Assembly (NCBI GenBank): GCA_032191485.1
Contig: JAVDOI010000041.1
Span: forward strand, 1,203,501-1,267,500
Source of the DNA: Leptoclinus maculatus
Lineage: Eukaryota > Chordata > Actinopteri > Perciformes > Stichaeidae
Reading direction: 5' to 3'
Length of the DNA stretch: 64,000 nucleotides
Each line of letters opens with the position of its first letter. Within the stretch, counting starts at the first letter, position 1. The notes beneath the pieces were generated by a model. That model saw only the letters and a program-made list of their open reading frames with translations. It was not told the DNA's origin and did not search any database. The position numbers were made by a program, and so were the translations under genes. Shown one piece after another: positions 9,550 through 22,766 of the stretch.

Positions 9550-10830
9550 CTGAGCAGAAAAAAACCCCAAAAAGCGCTGGAGGAGATGGAATTAAATTCC
9601 AAAGAGGTTGAACCTCCAATGAATTTTTACCTAAGTTCACTCGAGGAACAAGTACGATGTGAACTGTTGGATAGCGTGGCGAGGCTCACCCAAACAAAAA
9701 CTGAGGGGAGAGTCCTCCTAGAAATTGATGAAGACTGTCTGCAACATTTTCTAGATGTTCTCCACAAAAACAACGAAACCACGAAATCCCAGGTACAGCT
9801 CATCGCATCCTTTCAAGCACAAGAGGAGGAAGCGATGGAGATATCTTTCGTTCGAGCACAAGAGCAAGAAGCTGCAAAGCAGACTCTGGAAAAAGCTCAG
9901 GCTTTACATCAAGCCCAGATGGACGAACAGAGAGCGGAGACAAACAGGATCGCAGCAGCTCTGAAGGAAACACAGGACCTGCTGGAGACTGAGCGTCACA
10001 AGGAGGCTCTTAAGAAGGCCAAGCAGAAGCTGAAGACTTTAAGTCTACAATGGCAAAACAAGAAGCCTTCCCTCTCACCAGACCAGCCAAAAGACTCTGA
10101 CCACTTTCACTCCCAGATGGAGGTCATTGCTTTCCTTCGAGCACAAGAGCAGGAAGCAGCCAAGCAGACTCTGGACAAAGCCCAGGCTTTATATCAAGCC
10201 CAGATGGACGAACAGAGAGCGGAGTCAAACAGGATTGCAGCAGCTCTGGAAGAAACGCAGGACCTGCTGGAGACTGAGCAGTACAACCGAAAACAGGCTG
10301 AAACTACCACCGAGGAGGCAATGGAGACATCTGAGAACCTCTGTTGGAGACTTGATGAACTGTTCGATGTCAAAAATAAGCTCAGGGCGGCTCTTCGTAA
10401 GGCTAAGCAGACGCTGCAGACATTCCAAGCAGCCCATGAAGGTCAGCTGGAGGAGCAGAGAGCGGAGACAAACAGGATCGCAGCAGCTCTCAAAGAAACA
10501 CAGGACCTGCTGGAGACTAAAACTACCACCAAGTCTGAGTTGGAGATATCCAAGAACCTCTGTCAGGCTAGAATTGTCGAACTGTTGGATCTCAACAGTA
10601 AGCTCAAGGCAGCTCTTGATGAGGCTGACCTGGAGCTGAAGAATAGACATCTACTGTGGCAAGAGGAGAAGTCTTCCTTCTTAGACCAGAACAAAAAAGC
10701 CTGTGAACTTTACCATACCCAGGTGAAGATCACAGCTGAATTTGGAAGAAAGGAGAGGGAGGCTAAGCAGACGCTGCAGAGATTCCAAGCAGCCCATGAA
10801 GCCCATGAAGCCCACTGTCAACATCTTTAA
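9532..10830 (+). CDS. Intronless coiled-coil protein with internal repeats, unknown function
   Basis: The ORF is uninterrupted. I start at ATG 9532 (432 aa) because the upstream open stretch has no ATG. The N-terminal about 100 residues are mixed (SLEEQVRCELLDSVARL, possibly helical). The rest is almost continuous Glu/Gln/Ala/Lys-rich coiled coil with three copies of a module containing QMDEQRAETNRIAAALKETQ and DLLETE, the last beginning QLEEQRAE. KAKQ-like blocks and a NKLRAAL block also recur. There is no signal peptide or membrane segment. It ends in a stop followed by a 19-bp direct repeat and AATAAA. I do not recognise a family; myosin-tail or golgin-like resemblance is only compositional. 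Being intronless between two copies of a dispersed repeat suggests a retrogene or transposon-carried gene, but it is open and could be expressed. Confidence 0.6.
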   Translation: MAMASSLSRKKPQKALEEMELNSKEVEPPMNFYLSSLEEQVRCELLDSVARLTQTKTEGRVLLEIDEDCLQHFLDVLHKNNETTKSQVQLIASFQAQEEEAMEISFVRAQEQEAAKQTLEKAQALHQAQMDEQRAETNRIAAALKETQDLLETERHKEALKKAKQKLKTLSLQWQNKKPSLSPDQPKDSDHFHSQMEVIAFLRAQEQEAAKQTLDKAQALYQAQMDEQRAESNRIAAALEETQDLLETEQYNRKQAETTTEEAMETSENLCWRLDELFDVKNKLRAALRKAKQTLQTFQAAHEGQLEEQRAETNRIAAALKETQDLLETKTTTKSELEISKNLCQARIVELLDLNSKLKAALDEADLELKNRHLLWQEEKSSFLDQNKKACELYHTQVKITAEFGRKEREAKQTLQRFQAAHEAHEAHCQHL

Positions 10831-10834
10831 ATGA

Positions 10835-10872
10835 GATCCGTGCGCTATGGGGCGATCCGTGCGCTATGGGGC
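10835..10872 (+). repeat. Perfect 19-bp tandem direct repeat after the stop codon
   Basis: GATCCGTGCGCTATGGGGC occurs twice head to tail (10835-10853, 10854-10872) and is followed by GATC. It lies four bases past the stop of the coiled-coil ORF, in its presumed 3' UTR. Confidence 0.9.
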
Positions 10873-10879
10873 GATCAAA

Positions 10880-10885
10880 AATAAA
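10880..10885 (+). terminator. Candidate poly(A) signal AATAAA
   Basis: This AATAAA lies 50 bp after the stop of the coiled-coil ORF and is followed by AT-rich DNA. It is a plausible 3'-end signal, but the hexamer alone is weak evidence. Confidence 0.4.
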
Positions 10886-12782
10886 TTGAATTTAATTGAA
10901 TTGAATTTAATGTTTGTGTTTGAATTATGTCATGCTTGTATTTTAATGTGTAAAAATACATTTTGATGTATAAATTCATGGACAATCACTGATGAGTTCT
11001 CATTTGCACCCAACAGCCTGAAAATATACAGTAAGTTGGCTCAACTGATTTAACATGTTGGTCCAAATATAGTGTCTTTAGTCTGTTGGTCATCTAAAGA
11101 GAATAATTCAATTAAAAACACCTGAACATTACGTTTTGCAACATTTTGCTGGTTTAGTACGAGTCTAAAGTGGCTTGAGAACTTAAGGCAAGAAGGTTAA
11201 TTTAATGTCGCAGCACCTTTCAAACTGCAATTCAAGGTTTTATGGCAAGGAAATGCATTAGAAAGGTTAATATATCTGGCATCCAGCAGCAGAAGTGAGC
11301 AGAGGGCTGTAAAGACCCGCTGACGACATCATCAACTCTCTGCAGAGACCTGAAGCCCCGCCCACGCTGCTGCACAGAGCACCAACGCTTGTATAGTATT
11401 AATTATCGTTAATATTATTTATTTATTCAGATGCATCGATACCGAAACGAGAAAAAACATAGGTATCATATACTGTATATATATATATACATAAAATTGT
11501 GAATCAATTAGTATCGTGGTTGATCTGCTGTTCAGAGGCAGTTTATAGAATAACAGCGGCAGTGAATTAAAATCACTGGCAGTCAGAAGTGAGATCTGAA
11601 CCCACGCCTCCATACAAACACATACTAACTTTACACAGGTTCAGGTGGTTATATGTGCATGTAGGTGTGAAGGTAGGTGACTTTGGACCTACCTGACTTT
11701 ACAAAGCTGGTCATCTCGTGGTCTTCAAACTGTGCTCCCTTTTAAAATCAGGTCCCACCATCGTTTGTCTTCAGATCGCTGGATCATTTCCCAGAATGCT
11801 CTTGTCACCTCCAGAGAAGGGTTATGAACCTCTGGTTAACACAAGAGCATGTTGTTGATCACGACTTCCCCCATTATGTCTACAGACACGCTCGCTGCCC
11901 TGTGTACTTGCAGCGGTGCTTTTCAGCCGAAGTAAGTACATTCTTTTGATTGTACTTGTTTTTCAACTAGCGTGTGTTTAAGTCACCGAATCCAACCTTA
12001 TTACCTTGTATGTTGCTGTTTTTAATTGCTGCATACCTTGTGAACAAAAATACATTTGTCAATGTTTGTCACACAGTCTCTTGTCAATATTCATATATAG
12101 AGGTGAGAATATTCACTGGCCTCAATTACAATTGACCTCCCATTTTATTTTGAAAGTGCCTTCAGAAATCAGGCTACAACAGTATATCTTAAAAAGCTGT
12201 ATCTTTCCAATACCAGTATGTGTGTGACCCCCTCAGTACACACACTACATTACAAAAACAGAAATCTTTCTGAAGTGTGATGTTATCTGCAAAAATGCAT
12301 TTGTCTTATAGCAGCTCTAAGACAGGGCACAGCATGTCCATGGCATTTTACACTTTTCTGACTTTTCCCTTACTGATAGCTCTTCTACCCTTCTTCTACG
12401 TCGCTCCATCTCCGGACAGGGTTAATACCACCATGGTTCACTGTCAGCCTGCATTGTTGACAGCAGTGCAGCTAAGAGTGGCAGCGAGCTTGGTAGAGAC
12501 AGCAACAAACTTGTGGACCGCCGAGTGCCGTCTCTGCTCTGCACACAAGTGTAAGCTCGGCCCTCGGTGAAACATGAAAATCAGAGGAAAAGGAACAAGC
12601 GCGACAGTAACAGTTAACTAGAAAATTCCACAAGAAATTTTGACAGTGTGGCTTCTACTGCCCGAAGACGTTGCAATACATATATAGGCTACACGCCGAT
12701 ATTACCCGTAGTATCGTTGAGATTAAATTGAGATATTACTTCTCGCTTTTCTGCATTTTAGATTCATGTGAAAGGGGAAAAG
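10886..12782. other. No gene recognised
   Basis: This is AT-rich DNA with a short TA run near 11480. A 97-codon open stretch at 12277-12570 (plus) has a hydrophobic N-terminal half but no recognised domain, and is most likely chance or a transposon relic. Confidence 0.5.
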
Positions 12783-12834
12783 TCCTCTAAAAATATCTAA
12801 GACCTGAATGACTGTATGATAGAGAGACAGAGAC

Positions 12835-12875
<41 letters not shown>

Positions 12876-13953
12876 GGAGAGAGACAGAGTGAGTGAGTGA
12901 GTGAGACAACCCCTTCCTCCTTTTAACAAAAAGCAGGAGTCTGAGTGCCAAAATATGGATATCGTGAGAAAGATAAGACTCTCCTGAACGCGGTAATGTG
13001 GTTTTTATGTTTGTGGTCTTAAAAATGTGAGATCCAGAGCAATATACAAAACTGGTACCGTCTGCTTTCTTTGAGAAATGAGTGGTCAGATTTAACATGG
13101 AGTCTAATGGAGCAGTTGGTTGGCGTTCATGTCGCTCTGCGGCTCTTTGAGCCAAATGTGTAAGTCTGTTGGATTCCATAGACATCTGTGTGCGACAGCA
13201 CAACATTTCCAAGCTTTTTGGCCAAAAATGGTGTATAAAGAGTAAAAATTGTGGGACCTGGAGCAATTTGTTTGGAAAAATCACAGAATATTTTCCTGCT
13301 TTTCCATATCAAATGTATTATTGTTAGATGAATTAAGTGTCCAGTGCCATACACTTTGTTTTGTCCAGTTTGATATCATATTCTTGTAATGTTCAATTTG
13401 AACATAGTTGAAGGAAATTATTTTAATAAAAGAGTTGAATTATTAATTTACTTATATTCGTTAATTTTTCCAATAAATGTCCAATTACATCAGCACATTC
13501 ATTATTCTAGTGTCATAGTTGTGGGTAATTATTAAAGCATCTTTTATTACCTACAAATAGACACCAAGATCATTCAAATCGGGGAAATACAAAGTTTTAT
13601 TAAGAAAACAAATTTTCGGGAGGCCCAATTGGTGGCCATCTTGAAAAATAGCCGCCATCTTGGATTTTTGAATGGCCAATCAGGCAGGTTTGACCAGATA
13701 CCTGTGGAGAACAACCACCAAATTTCATGCTTGTATCATAATTTGCACGATTAATCTACTATCTGCCCCACTACATTGAATCAACTGAAAACATTACACA
13801 ATCATTTATATCAGTATTTTAAGAGGATTTATATTTTTATATATATATATTTATATATGGTTACATATAGTTTCATTTCTTTGCCATATTTTAAGGATCA
13901 TCAGAAATCATTACATTCATAAATTCAAAGATAAACATTCAATCTCGTATCCA
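12783..13953 (+). repeat. 1.2-kb dispersed repeat, copy 2
   Basis: This is a near-identical partner of 8108-9318 ending at the same CTCGTATCCA, but with a longer (GACA)n microsatellite at about 12834-12875 and a GAGT run. Shared junctions on both sides show it is one dispersed family rather than a tandem duplication of the region. Confidence 0.8.
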
Positions 13954-15460
13954 GTAGTTCAAGACTTCAAGTTCCAGTAGCCCTGGACTGCCAGCCTTGT
14001 CAACATTGACATTTAAATGATCTCAACATTAAACTCAGTTTATGCTGGGTTTTCCTTACTTGTAAGGAACATTTGTTTAGAGTCACTAGTTTGACTCAAG
14101 GTTAGAAGACGAGCTTGGAAAGATTCGTTTTCCAATTAAATCTTTTGACAAGACTCTTTGAACCACGTCATGTGTTTTAGACATTCTGAAGACAATACCT
14201 TCAGCTTGGATTCCACAGTCTGACATTTTAACACTGGGCTTACATATATGCATTTTCAATAGGGTTTAGATTACCCTCAGGCTAGGTATACACATGTGAA
14301 AAACCTTAATTATACCTACCAGCTGAAACCCCATACTAATGACTCATGACATTAGGATAAAGATGTGTCCTTTCCTCCAGGTTAATTAGTTCATATGCAT
14401 GTAGCAATTGAACTAACTGACACATTTTCATCCTTAATCTTTCATATATCTGTTAGAAAACTGATTAATAGGAAAAGGGAAGGATGACATGAATAAATAA
14501 ATACAATAAAATAATGTAAAAGATATAAATTGTGATGAAACATTAAATAAACATACATTGTTGGACCAAATAAGGTAGAGATGAAACAAACAAAATAAAC
14601 AGGTGTCCTGTTGTTTTGAGAGACAGTCATTCTGTCCATGTGTCAGTAGTGTATGTTGCTGTTTGTTGAATCTGTCTGTTCTTAACACAAACCAAACTGT
14701 GAACAGAGCTCAGTGTCAGTGTGATAATAGAAAGAGCTGAAACATTATGACCTTTGACCTGTCCAGTGGCTGTAGAAGCACTCTCTTTGTTGTGGTCAAA
14801 GAGAGATATTGTACTATGGAAGTAACAAAAACTGTTACCTGTACAGCTTGTTTAGGGAGGAGCTTGATGCTGGACAAAAGAGGAAGTGTCACTGTGACAG
14901 TGATGACTGACTGATGATGGATCTGCAGCAGTTTGGTTCCCTGCAGCCGTACACCTGATCACTTGCTTATAGATCAACTGTAGTTAGTCTCTACTGAACT
15001 GAACTGTGCACAGCAATGGATGCACAGATGGTGATGTTGAGGAAGGAGGACGGAGCTGGTCCTGAAAAGAGAAAACAAAGTTATTGTAATAAACTGAAGA
15101 CTGAAACAAAACATGTTTACATGTTACATAATTCACAATAATCAAATACCTTGAATTCTGCTGCAGGGCAGGACAACATGTATGTCCAGTGCCATTTCAC
15201 ACAGAGAAGTTTAGGAAGGCTGCATGATGTTAAGCTTCTTCTATATGTTTAGCTCTCTGTGCAGTCCTGAGTGTCTTCACTGTGAAGTGGAGGGATCACA
15301 GAGGAGGAAGACCTGAAGGAAGAAGTTTATATAAATTACAATGTTATACTAGCTGTAACATCAGTGTCATTTAAACTGTTGCATTAATACAAAGGGAATA
15401 AATGAATGAACACACAATTAAAGCAAAACATTGTAACATATGAAAACTATACCTTATGCT
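13954..15460 (-). other. No confident gene; exon-like segments on the minus strand
   Basis: No long ORF. On the minus strand several segments have splice-like borders (acceptors CTTCCTTCAG near 15313 and CTTTTCAG near 15066; donors AAG|GTATAG near 15452 and AAG|GTATTTG near 15148), but their frames hold stops. They could be UTR exons of an unseen gene or chance. Confidence 0.25.
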
Positions 15461-15850
15461 CTGTTGTGAAGAAACCTCGACACTGGCAGGGAGAACACGT
15501 GTCTCTGTGGTCCAGCAGTGGTGGGTCCACTGTTGATGAACAGTTGAGATGGTGCTGCAGCATCTGGTCTGTGGTGACATGATGTCTTGGTTGTTATGAG
15601 CTGATCCAGTATCTCAGAGCCAGACAGAAGGTGAGGCAAAGGCAGGCAGGTGTTTTCTCATTCTCTGCTTGGAAGACTGACTGGGACAAGCAGGAAGTAA
15701 AATGTGTATCTATGTGATCCAACAGTGATAAGTCCTCCGTTGATTGACAGTTCAGTTAGTGCTGCAGTCTCTGGTCTTTTGCAGCATATCTTGGTTGCTG
15801 TGAGCTGATCCTCACAGTGCTGAAGGAGGTGAGGCCAAGGCTGGCAGGTG
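15461..15850. repeat. Diverged tandem duplication (about 220 bp unit)
   Basis: The segments 15470-15650 and 15690-15845 are imperfect copies: both carry a CCA(A/G)CAGTG block, a GTTGATGAACAG / GTTGATTGACAG block, a GGTCT(G/T)...TCTTGGTTG block and GAGGC(A/C)AAGGC(A/T)GGCAGGTG. Minus-strand translations align (HLLSGSEILDQL versus HLLQHCEDQL), so the duplicated unit may once have been coding. Confidence 0.6.
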
Positions 15851-15852
15851 TC

Positions 15853-16170
15853 CTTACAGAGGACACAGGAGAACTGTGTCTTCTGTCCATCAGAAAGGAA
15901 ACTTAGCATTACAGAGGACACGGGAGAACTGTGTCTCCGGTCCATCAGAAAGGAAACTTAGCATTACAGAGGACACAGGAGAACTGTGTCTCCGGTCCAT
16001 CAGAAAGGAAACTTAGCATTACAGAGGACACAGGAGAACTGTGTCTTCTGTCCATCAGAAAGGAAACTTAGCATTACAGTGGACACAGGAGAACTGTGTC
16101 TCCGGTCCATCAGAAAGGAAACTTAGCATTACAGAGGACACAGGAGAACTGTGTCTCCGGTCCAGGGGAA
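15853..16170. repeat. 55-bp minisatellite, about six units
   Basis: Units of 55 bp containing AGAGGACACAGGAGAACTG, a variable TCTTCTG or TCTCCGG, then TCCATCAGAAAGGAAACTT are repeated head to tail. Spacing is exactly 55 where checked (15901, 15956, 16011). 55 is not a multiple of 3, so it does not encode a regular peptide repeat. The last unit diverges after TCCAGGGGAAAG. Confidence 0.9.
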
Positions 16171-16271
16171 AGAAAACCTAAATGAGTAACAGTCTCTAGC
16201 AAGTCCAACCGCCCTGCTAGAGTGTGAAATTGATTGGGATCGAAATGTGGGGTTTCAGCTGGTAGGTACAC

Positions 16272-16309
16272 CAGAAAGTATGTGTTACATCTAGAACACA
16301 TACTTTCTG
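16272..16309. repeat. Perfect inverted repeat, hairpin 1 (15-bp stem)
   Basis: CAGAAAGTATGTGTT (16272-16286) and its exact reverse complement (16295-16309) are separated by ACATCTAG. It is the first of three consecutive hairpins. Confidence 0.9.
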
Positions 16310-16334
16310 ATGTATGTTTGCTACGCTAAATGTT

Positions 16335-16366
16335 AGCAGCTGTGTACAATGTTGTATACAGCTGCT
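16335..16366. repeat. Near-perfect inverted repeat, hairpin 2 (15-bp stem)
   Basis: AGCAGCTGTGTACAA (16335-16349) pairs with TTGTATACAGCTGCT (16352-16366) with one mismatch and only a TG loop, so in duplex DNA it is an almost perfect palindrome. Confidence 0.9.
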
Positions 16367-16373
16367 GAAAGAG

Positions 16374-16435
16374 TTTTGGCCTGTGCATTTATCAACCCTA
16401 ACCCTAACCCACCCTGATAAATGCACAGGCCAAAA
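16374..16435. repeat. Perfect inverted repeat, hairpin 3 (21-bp stem) with telomere-like loop
   Basis: The 21-base arms 16374-16394 (TTTTGGCCTGTGCATT...) and 16415-16435 are exact reverse complements. The 20-base loop on the minus strand is GGGTGGGTTAGGGTTAGGGT, with four GGG runs that could form a G-quadruplex. The hairpin lies about 490 bp beyond the stop codon of the minus-strand Helentron helicase, where a 3'-terminal structure would be expected. Confidence 0.9.
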
Positions 16436-16921
16436 TGTGTTGGCAATATAGCTTAAAACAATATGGTTACCTGGAAAGAATATTACCCATAATATTGTCC
16501 AATACTGTGAAAAGATGATTACCAAACAAAATTCCATTCAACTTACTAAATAAAGTCCAACATGTCTTGTGACCGCATAATTAGGTTTCCTTTACGTGAA
16601 CATTACTCTTGATAAATTAAATCTCTGCAAGTCTGTTATATTCTATACATCATTCTCAGTAAACATAGTCATCACAATATACTCTTTTTGAATTTATCAT
16701 TGTATCTTTCAATCATTTTTTAATCAGAATGTGTCATTAATACATATATCACTAACTTTTGTTCATCTCGATTAGTCTATACTTCATTGAGTTATGTTTT
16801 ATCAACACACTGTTATGCTGTGTTATTTATACACTACATTATAATAAACTATTTTCTTAATCTCTGCACTGAACATATTAGTTTAAGTTTAGTTACAGGT
16901 ACTTTGCATTTGTCTTGATCT
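16436..16921. other. AT-rich 3' flank of the Helentron ORF
   Basis: This stretch has no ORF and lies between the stop of the helicase-endonuclease and the hairpin cluster. It is probably Helentron 3' UTR; a stop-rich AT tract with poly(A)-like motifs on the minus strand. Confidence 0.4.
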
Positions 16922-19801
16922 TTAAAACTCAGCTGATACCTTTATGGGACTGTTAGAGGACATGACACAGTAGACAGGGTTGTGATAACTGTAATAGGTT
17001 TTCATCACACCAGAGTGGAGACAATGTTGTGGCTGAGAGATGAAAATGAGGTCCAGCAGTGTGTTCTTCTCTGTGGTTGCAGTAGTGATGACTTGTGCAT
17101 ATCCCCTGGACTGAAAGAGCTCAAGTATTGGCTTACTTGTGTTGGATAAGAGATTCTCGTTGAAATCCGCACAGACAATAATGGGGTGACAGTCCATGAT
17201 CTCCAATGAGTCCAGAAGGCTTCCCAGGTTTGACAGGAATGATCTCACACTGTAGTCTGGTGGTCTGTATACAGCTGCAATCAGTGCACTCACTGGGGCT
17301 TCAACCTTCAGAGCCACAAACTCAAGATCAGTTACATTATGTATGTACTGTTTTTCACGCACTTGAATGTGGCTTTTCACATAAACAGCAACTCCACCAC
17401 CACGTCTGTTGGTCATTTCTGGAACATTTGTGTAGGACAGGTGTCTGTTGCGTTTGAACATATTGTAGCCCTCTATATGGAGACTGTCTGCAACAAAGGA
17501 GCCTTGAAGGTGAGTTTCTGTGAGACACAAAACATCTGCAAGACACAGTTCATGATGGCTCCTGATGTCATTGACATGAGATGGCAAACCTTCTGTGTTA
17601 TGGTGAACAATGGTCAGAGTGTCATGTCTGCTCGATGTCTGTTGGATTTGAAGAATTGGCATCATGTCGTCCAATCTGACTTGTCTCATGGTCTGTAGGG
17701 CTCCAGTGATTTCTGGGTTGGCATATATCTTACTCTCATCCAGATCCAGCATGTGCAGTCCACTGAGAGACGTCACTCTACTGACAGCTACATAAGCCAT
17801 GCCAGGTTCAAAAATGTGTTTTAGTGAGACTACAGCTGATGTCCTTGTCATACCTTGAACCTTGTGTATTGTACAAGCAAAGGCAAGTCTAACAGGAAAC
17901 TGTCTGCGTACCACTCCTTTCTGTTTCAGATTGTCCTCTGCTCTCTCTACGTACACTAGATCATCAGGTCTGCCTGGTGCTCTATTACGGTAATTCATTC
18001 CAGCGGTTTCATCATCCATCTTGAGCCCAAGCATAGTGACATGTGCAACACCACTTTGTTCTGAGGTTATTACCCTGACTAGTGTAGCAAACGATCCATT
18101 CACCAATCCTTGAGACACGTCTATGTTTCTGGTGAGCATGACTCGAGTACCTTCAGCTACATTCAGTGTATCTGGTAACTCATTTCTGTTTCCTTTGTAT
18201 GGTTTGGTTTGTCGGGCCATTCTTCCAGTTCGTGGGTCCTTTTTGTAGTCATCTGCATCGATCTTGGTGATATGAGAATGGAGCAGAGCTAATGTTGCTG
18301 AGTTGTGTGAATCAACCTGTTTATTAGTTGCAAAGATGTGCAGGACATCAGTTGGACAAAGTGCTGGTTCAGTGATGGTCTGTGACAACAAAGCTCTGTC
18401 TGCTTCAGACAACTTATCTGACTTTCCTTTCACACGGATCCGGTTCAACATCTCTGCAAAGTTAACATCATCCTTCTGACACATAATCTCAGTTAGAGTG
18501 ATCATCTGAAAGTTTTCCTGCCATAGGTCAATCTCACATGGCTCATACATACAGAGGGTCTTGGACTGTCGCACTGGTGGAAGCTGATAAAAGTCTCCTA
18601 CAGCTATTACTGACATTCCTCCAAAGGGTCTGTGACTGCCTTTGATCTGTTTCAGTCTCGCATCCACATAAGCAAACAGGGGCTTTGACACCATGGACAC
18701 TTCATCAATGATGAGGATTTCCGCATTTAAAAGTTCTGATCGGACTTCATCCAGTTTGTTGCCAAGTCCTTGAAATGGAGGTTTCAGACTTCGTGGTAGC
18801 TTGAGCAGAGAGTGCAGTGTTGTACCTGATATATTAAATGCTGCAGTTCCAGTGAAAGCAGTCAACAGGACAGTGGGGTTTGATATGTCAGCCTCCTCAG
18901 AATGTCTCGGAAGTTTGCACAGTATCTTAGATGCCTCTGAGTAGATGCATTTAATGAGATGTGACTTTCCTGTTCCAGCACCACCATTGATGTAATAGAA
19001 AAACTGCTCAGAATTTAGGCCACAGACACGCTTTATGCACCAGTCTCTAACTGCATAGAATACACATGCTTGTTTCTGGTTCAGGTTCTGATACATCTGT
19101 CGTAACAGTGTGGGGTCTAAGACAGGGGGCTCTCTGACGGCTCTGACTTCTGTTACAGCATTATCCTGATTACTGTATTCTGGGACATTCTCTTGTACAT
19201 TTTCATGATCTGGCTCTCGTGCTTCCAGTTCGTCTATACATTCCAACCTGACCACTTCAGATTCTGGCGCCAGATTACACCATTCATCAATCACGCCTCT
19301 GTTCTGTTCAAATTCTTCGACTGCATTCTCAATCTCCTCAGTGTTTTTCTCATATTTGTCTCTGTTTCGTTTCACAATGTGTTTGACATACTCAGGATGG
19401 TCAGAACCTCGTAGTTGAACAAGACAACTGTTGTAGAAGGACTCGTACGTGGGGAAATACGGTCTTTTCAGTTCCTGGTCTGATCGGTGAGGAAGGTACA
19501 GTTTCACTAATGTGCCATAGAACTTCTCAGGATGTTTTTCCTGTGAGCAGCGGTAAAATCTGATGATAGCAGGTTTATCGTTTTTCCTCTTTTGCACAAA
19601 TCCCATCTCATTGAGGAGAGGCAACACATCTTTACCTTTTGTCTGCTGTCCATAGACAATTCTGCAAGTAGCTGCAAAATCAGCCAAACACATCTCCTCA
19701 AACTCTGGTGTTTCAGGTCTGGCTTTGTATTTGTCAGTCAAAGATGTCATCCACACATTTACACTTTCTGATGGGAACGTAAAGGAGCGTGTTTGAGTTA
19801 T

Positions 19802-21620
<1,819 letters not shown>

Positions 21621-21621
21621 A

Positions 21622-21826
21622 GGTAAGACATGGGGCGACTCATTTTCAGTGCGTTGTCATCTGTCGGTATGAATATGACGCCACGTGAACACTTCTTCAT
21701 TTTAATGCCACAGGCACGAGTCACACACTCCTGAGCACTGACCTCTCTCTTTTTAGAGTAAGCTTGCATGATTTCCCTCATTTCATCACATTCATTGACG
21801 TTGTCTCTGGTGGAGTTCTCAATGAC
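21622..21826 (-). pseudogene. Helentron Rep-helicase linker fragment
   Basis: The minus strand encodes NSTRDNVNECDEMREIM, then SAQECVTRACGIKMKK and VIFIPTDDNALKM, a segment conserved in fish Helitrons between the Rep catalytic tyrosines and the helicase. It is stranded between two insertions: the solo LTR upstream and the 1.8-kb insert downstream. The latter's sequence makes the ORF run on artificially to 21458. Confidence 0.85.
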
Positions 21827-22766
21827 TGTAGCAGAACAGAAATGCACAGAACAGCCCTTTTCCCACCTGACAGGAAAAGAAGGTGGGGAAAGGGAGGCTA
21901 TAAATTAGACGCGCCTGTGAGCAGGGGGAAGGGGAAAAAGACAATCAACTCACCAAAGCTGCATGGAGGAACAACCAGAGAGGAGTGAGAGTGTTAATGG
22001 AGTTAAAAAAGGTATGATTCAGTTTCTGGACCTGTTAAGCTCACCATAAGAAATAGTTGACAACGACTAACTAAATCGGAGGAGCAAGGATCCATGAACC
22101 AACTGAACACACGGTGCTTTCTTGGAGGACCAGGCCTTACTGGAGGTGTGCTGATCCCGGGAGCAGGTGGTGGAAGAGAGTCGTGTTCTACTACAGCTTG
22201 GACCAGGTTGGGCCTCCTTAACTTCGGGGATTCATCAGCTAAGTCCTTTTAACTGCAACTCTCCAGGCTTCTCCTTCTTCTTCTCCTCAAACACTTACAC
22301 ACCCTGAAATGAACTGCCTTCCTCCATACTACAAACAGTGAACTGCCAGATATTCCTTTAGTTTTGGAACGGACCTACAACCCCCCAACCACACACACAC
22401 ACACACACCCACCCACATTCACACATTCACCTGGAGTCCTCATTCATTTCTATTACTCCATGGACATTTCATTTATATATCTGGACTCGGTCATGTCATC
22501 TTTTTGTGTATAGAGAAAGAAACTCTGTTTTGGTTTGATTTATGATTTTGAGTAAACTATAATTGACTGAACTGAAAGACCTTAATTGGTTGAGTTTTGA
22601 TTATTGTACATTTTGTAGCTGGGTTCGCAGGCTGGTCGGGTTAGTTCTCTCTCCAACGGTTCACAGTGCTCTTTCTTTATAAAATTGACAGGGTGGAATT
22701 CCTACTATTCTCCCGTCTGGAGCCCAACGTGCACTGTTGATTAGTTGTGAGAAAACCTACGCTACA
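21827..22766. repeat. Solo LTR (940 bp) inside the Rep coding region
   Basis: The insert begins TGTAGCAGAA and ends CGCTACA, with matching TGTAGC/GCTACA termini, and is flanked by TGAC on both sides (21823-21826 and 22767-22770). Removing it with one TGAC restores the frame from EYLKTV into IENSTRD. CTATAAAT at 21898-21905 could be its TATA box in plus orientation. It also holds a CA run near 22390 and TGGAGCCCAACGTG near 22717, which looks like a tRNA-Lys primer site, so it might be a truncated element rather than a pure LTR. Confidence 0.8.

Noticed and set aside
12277..12570. 97-codon ORF with a hydrophobic N-terminal stretch
   Set aside because: No homology recognised, no splice or poly(A) context, AT-rich repeat surroundings; I mention it but do not call it a gene.
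15853..16170. Regular 55-bp units resembling a CRISPR array
   Set aside because: The whole unit repeats; there are no unique spacers, and the genome is vertebrate.
16395..16414. Telomere repeat as a chromosome end
   Set aside because: Only two perfect TTAGGG units, enclosed in a hairpin loop, with sequence continuing on both sides.
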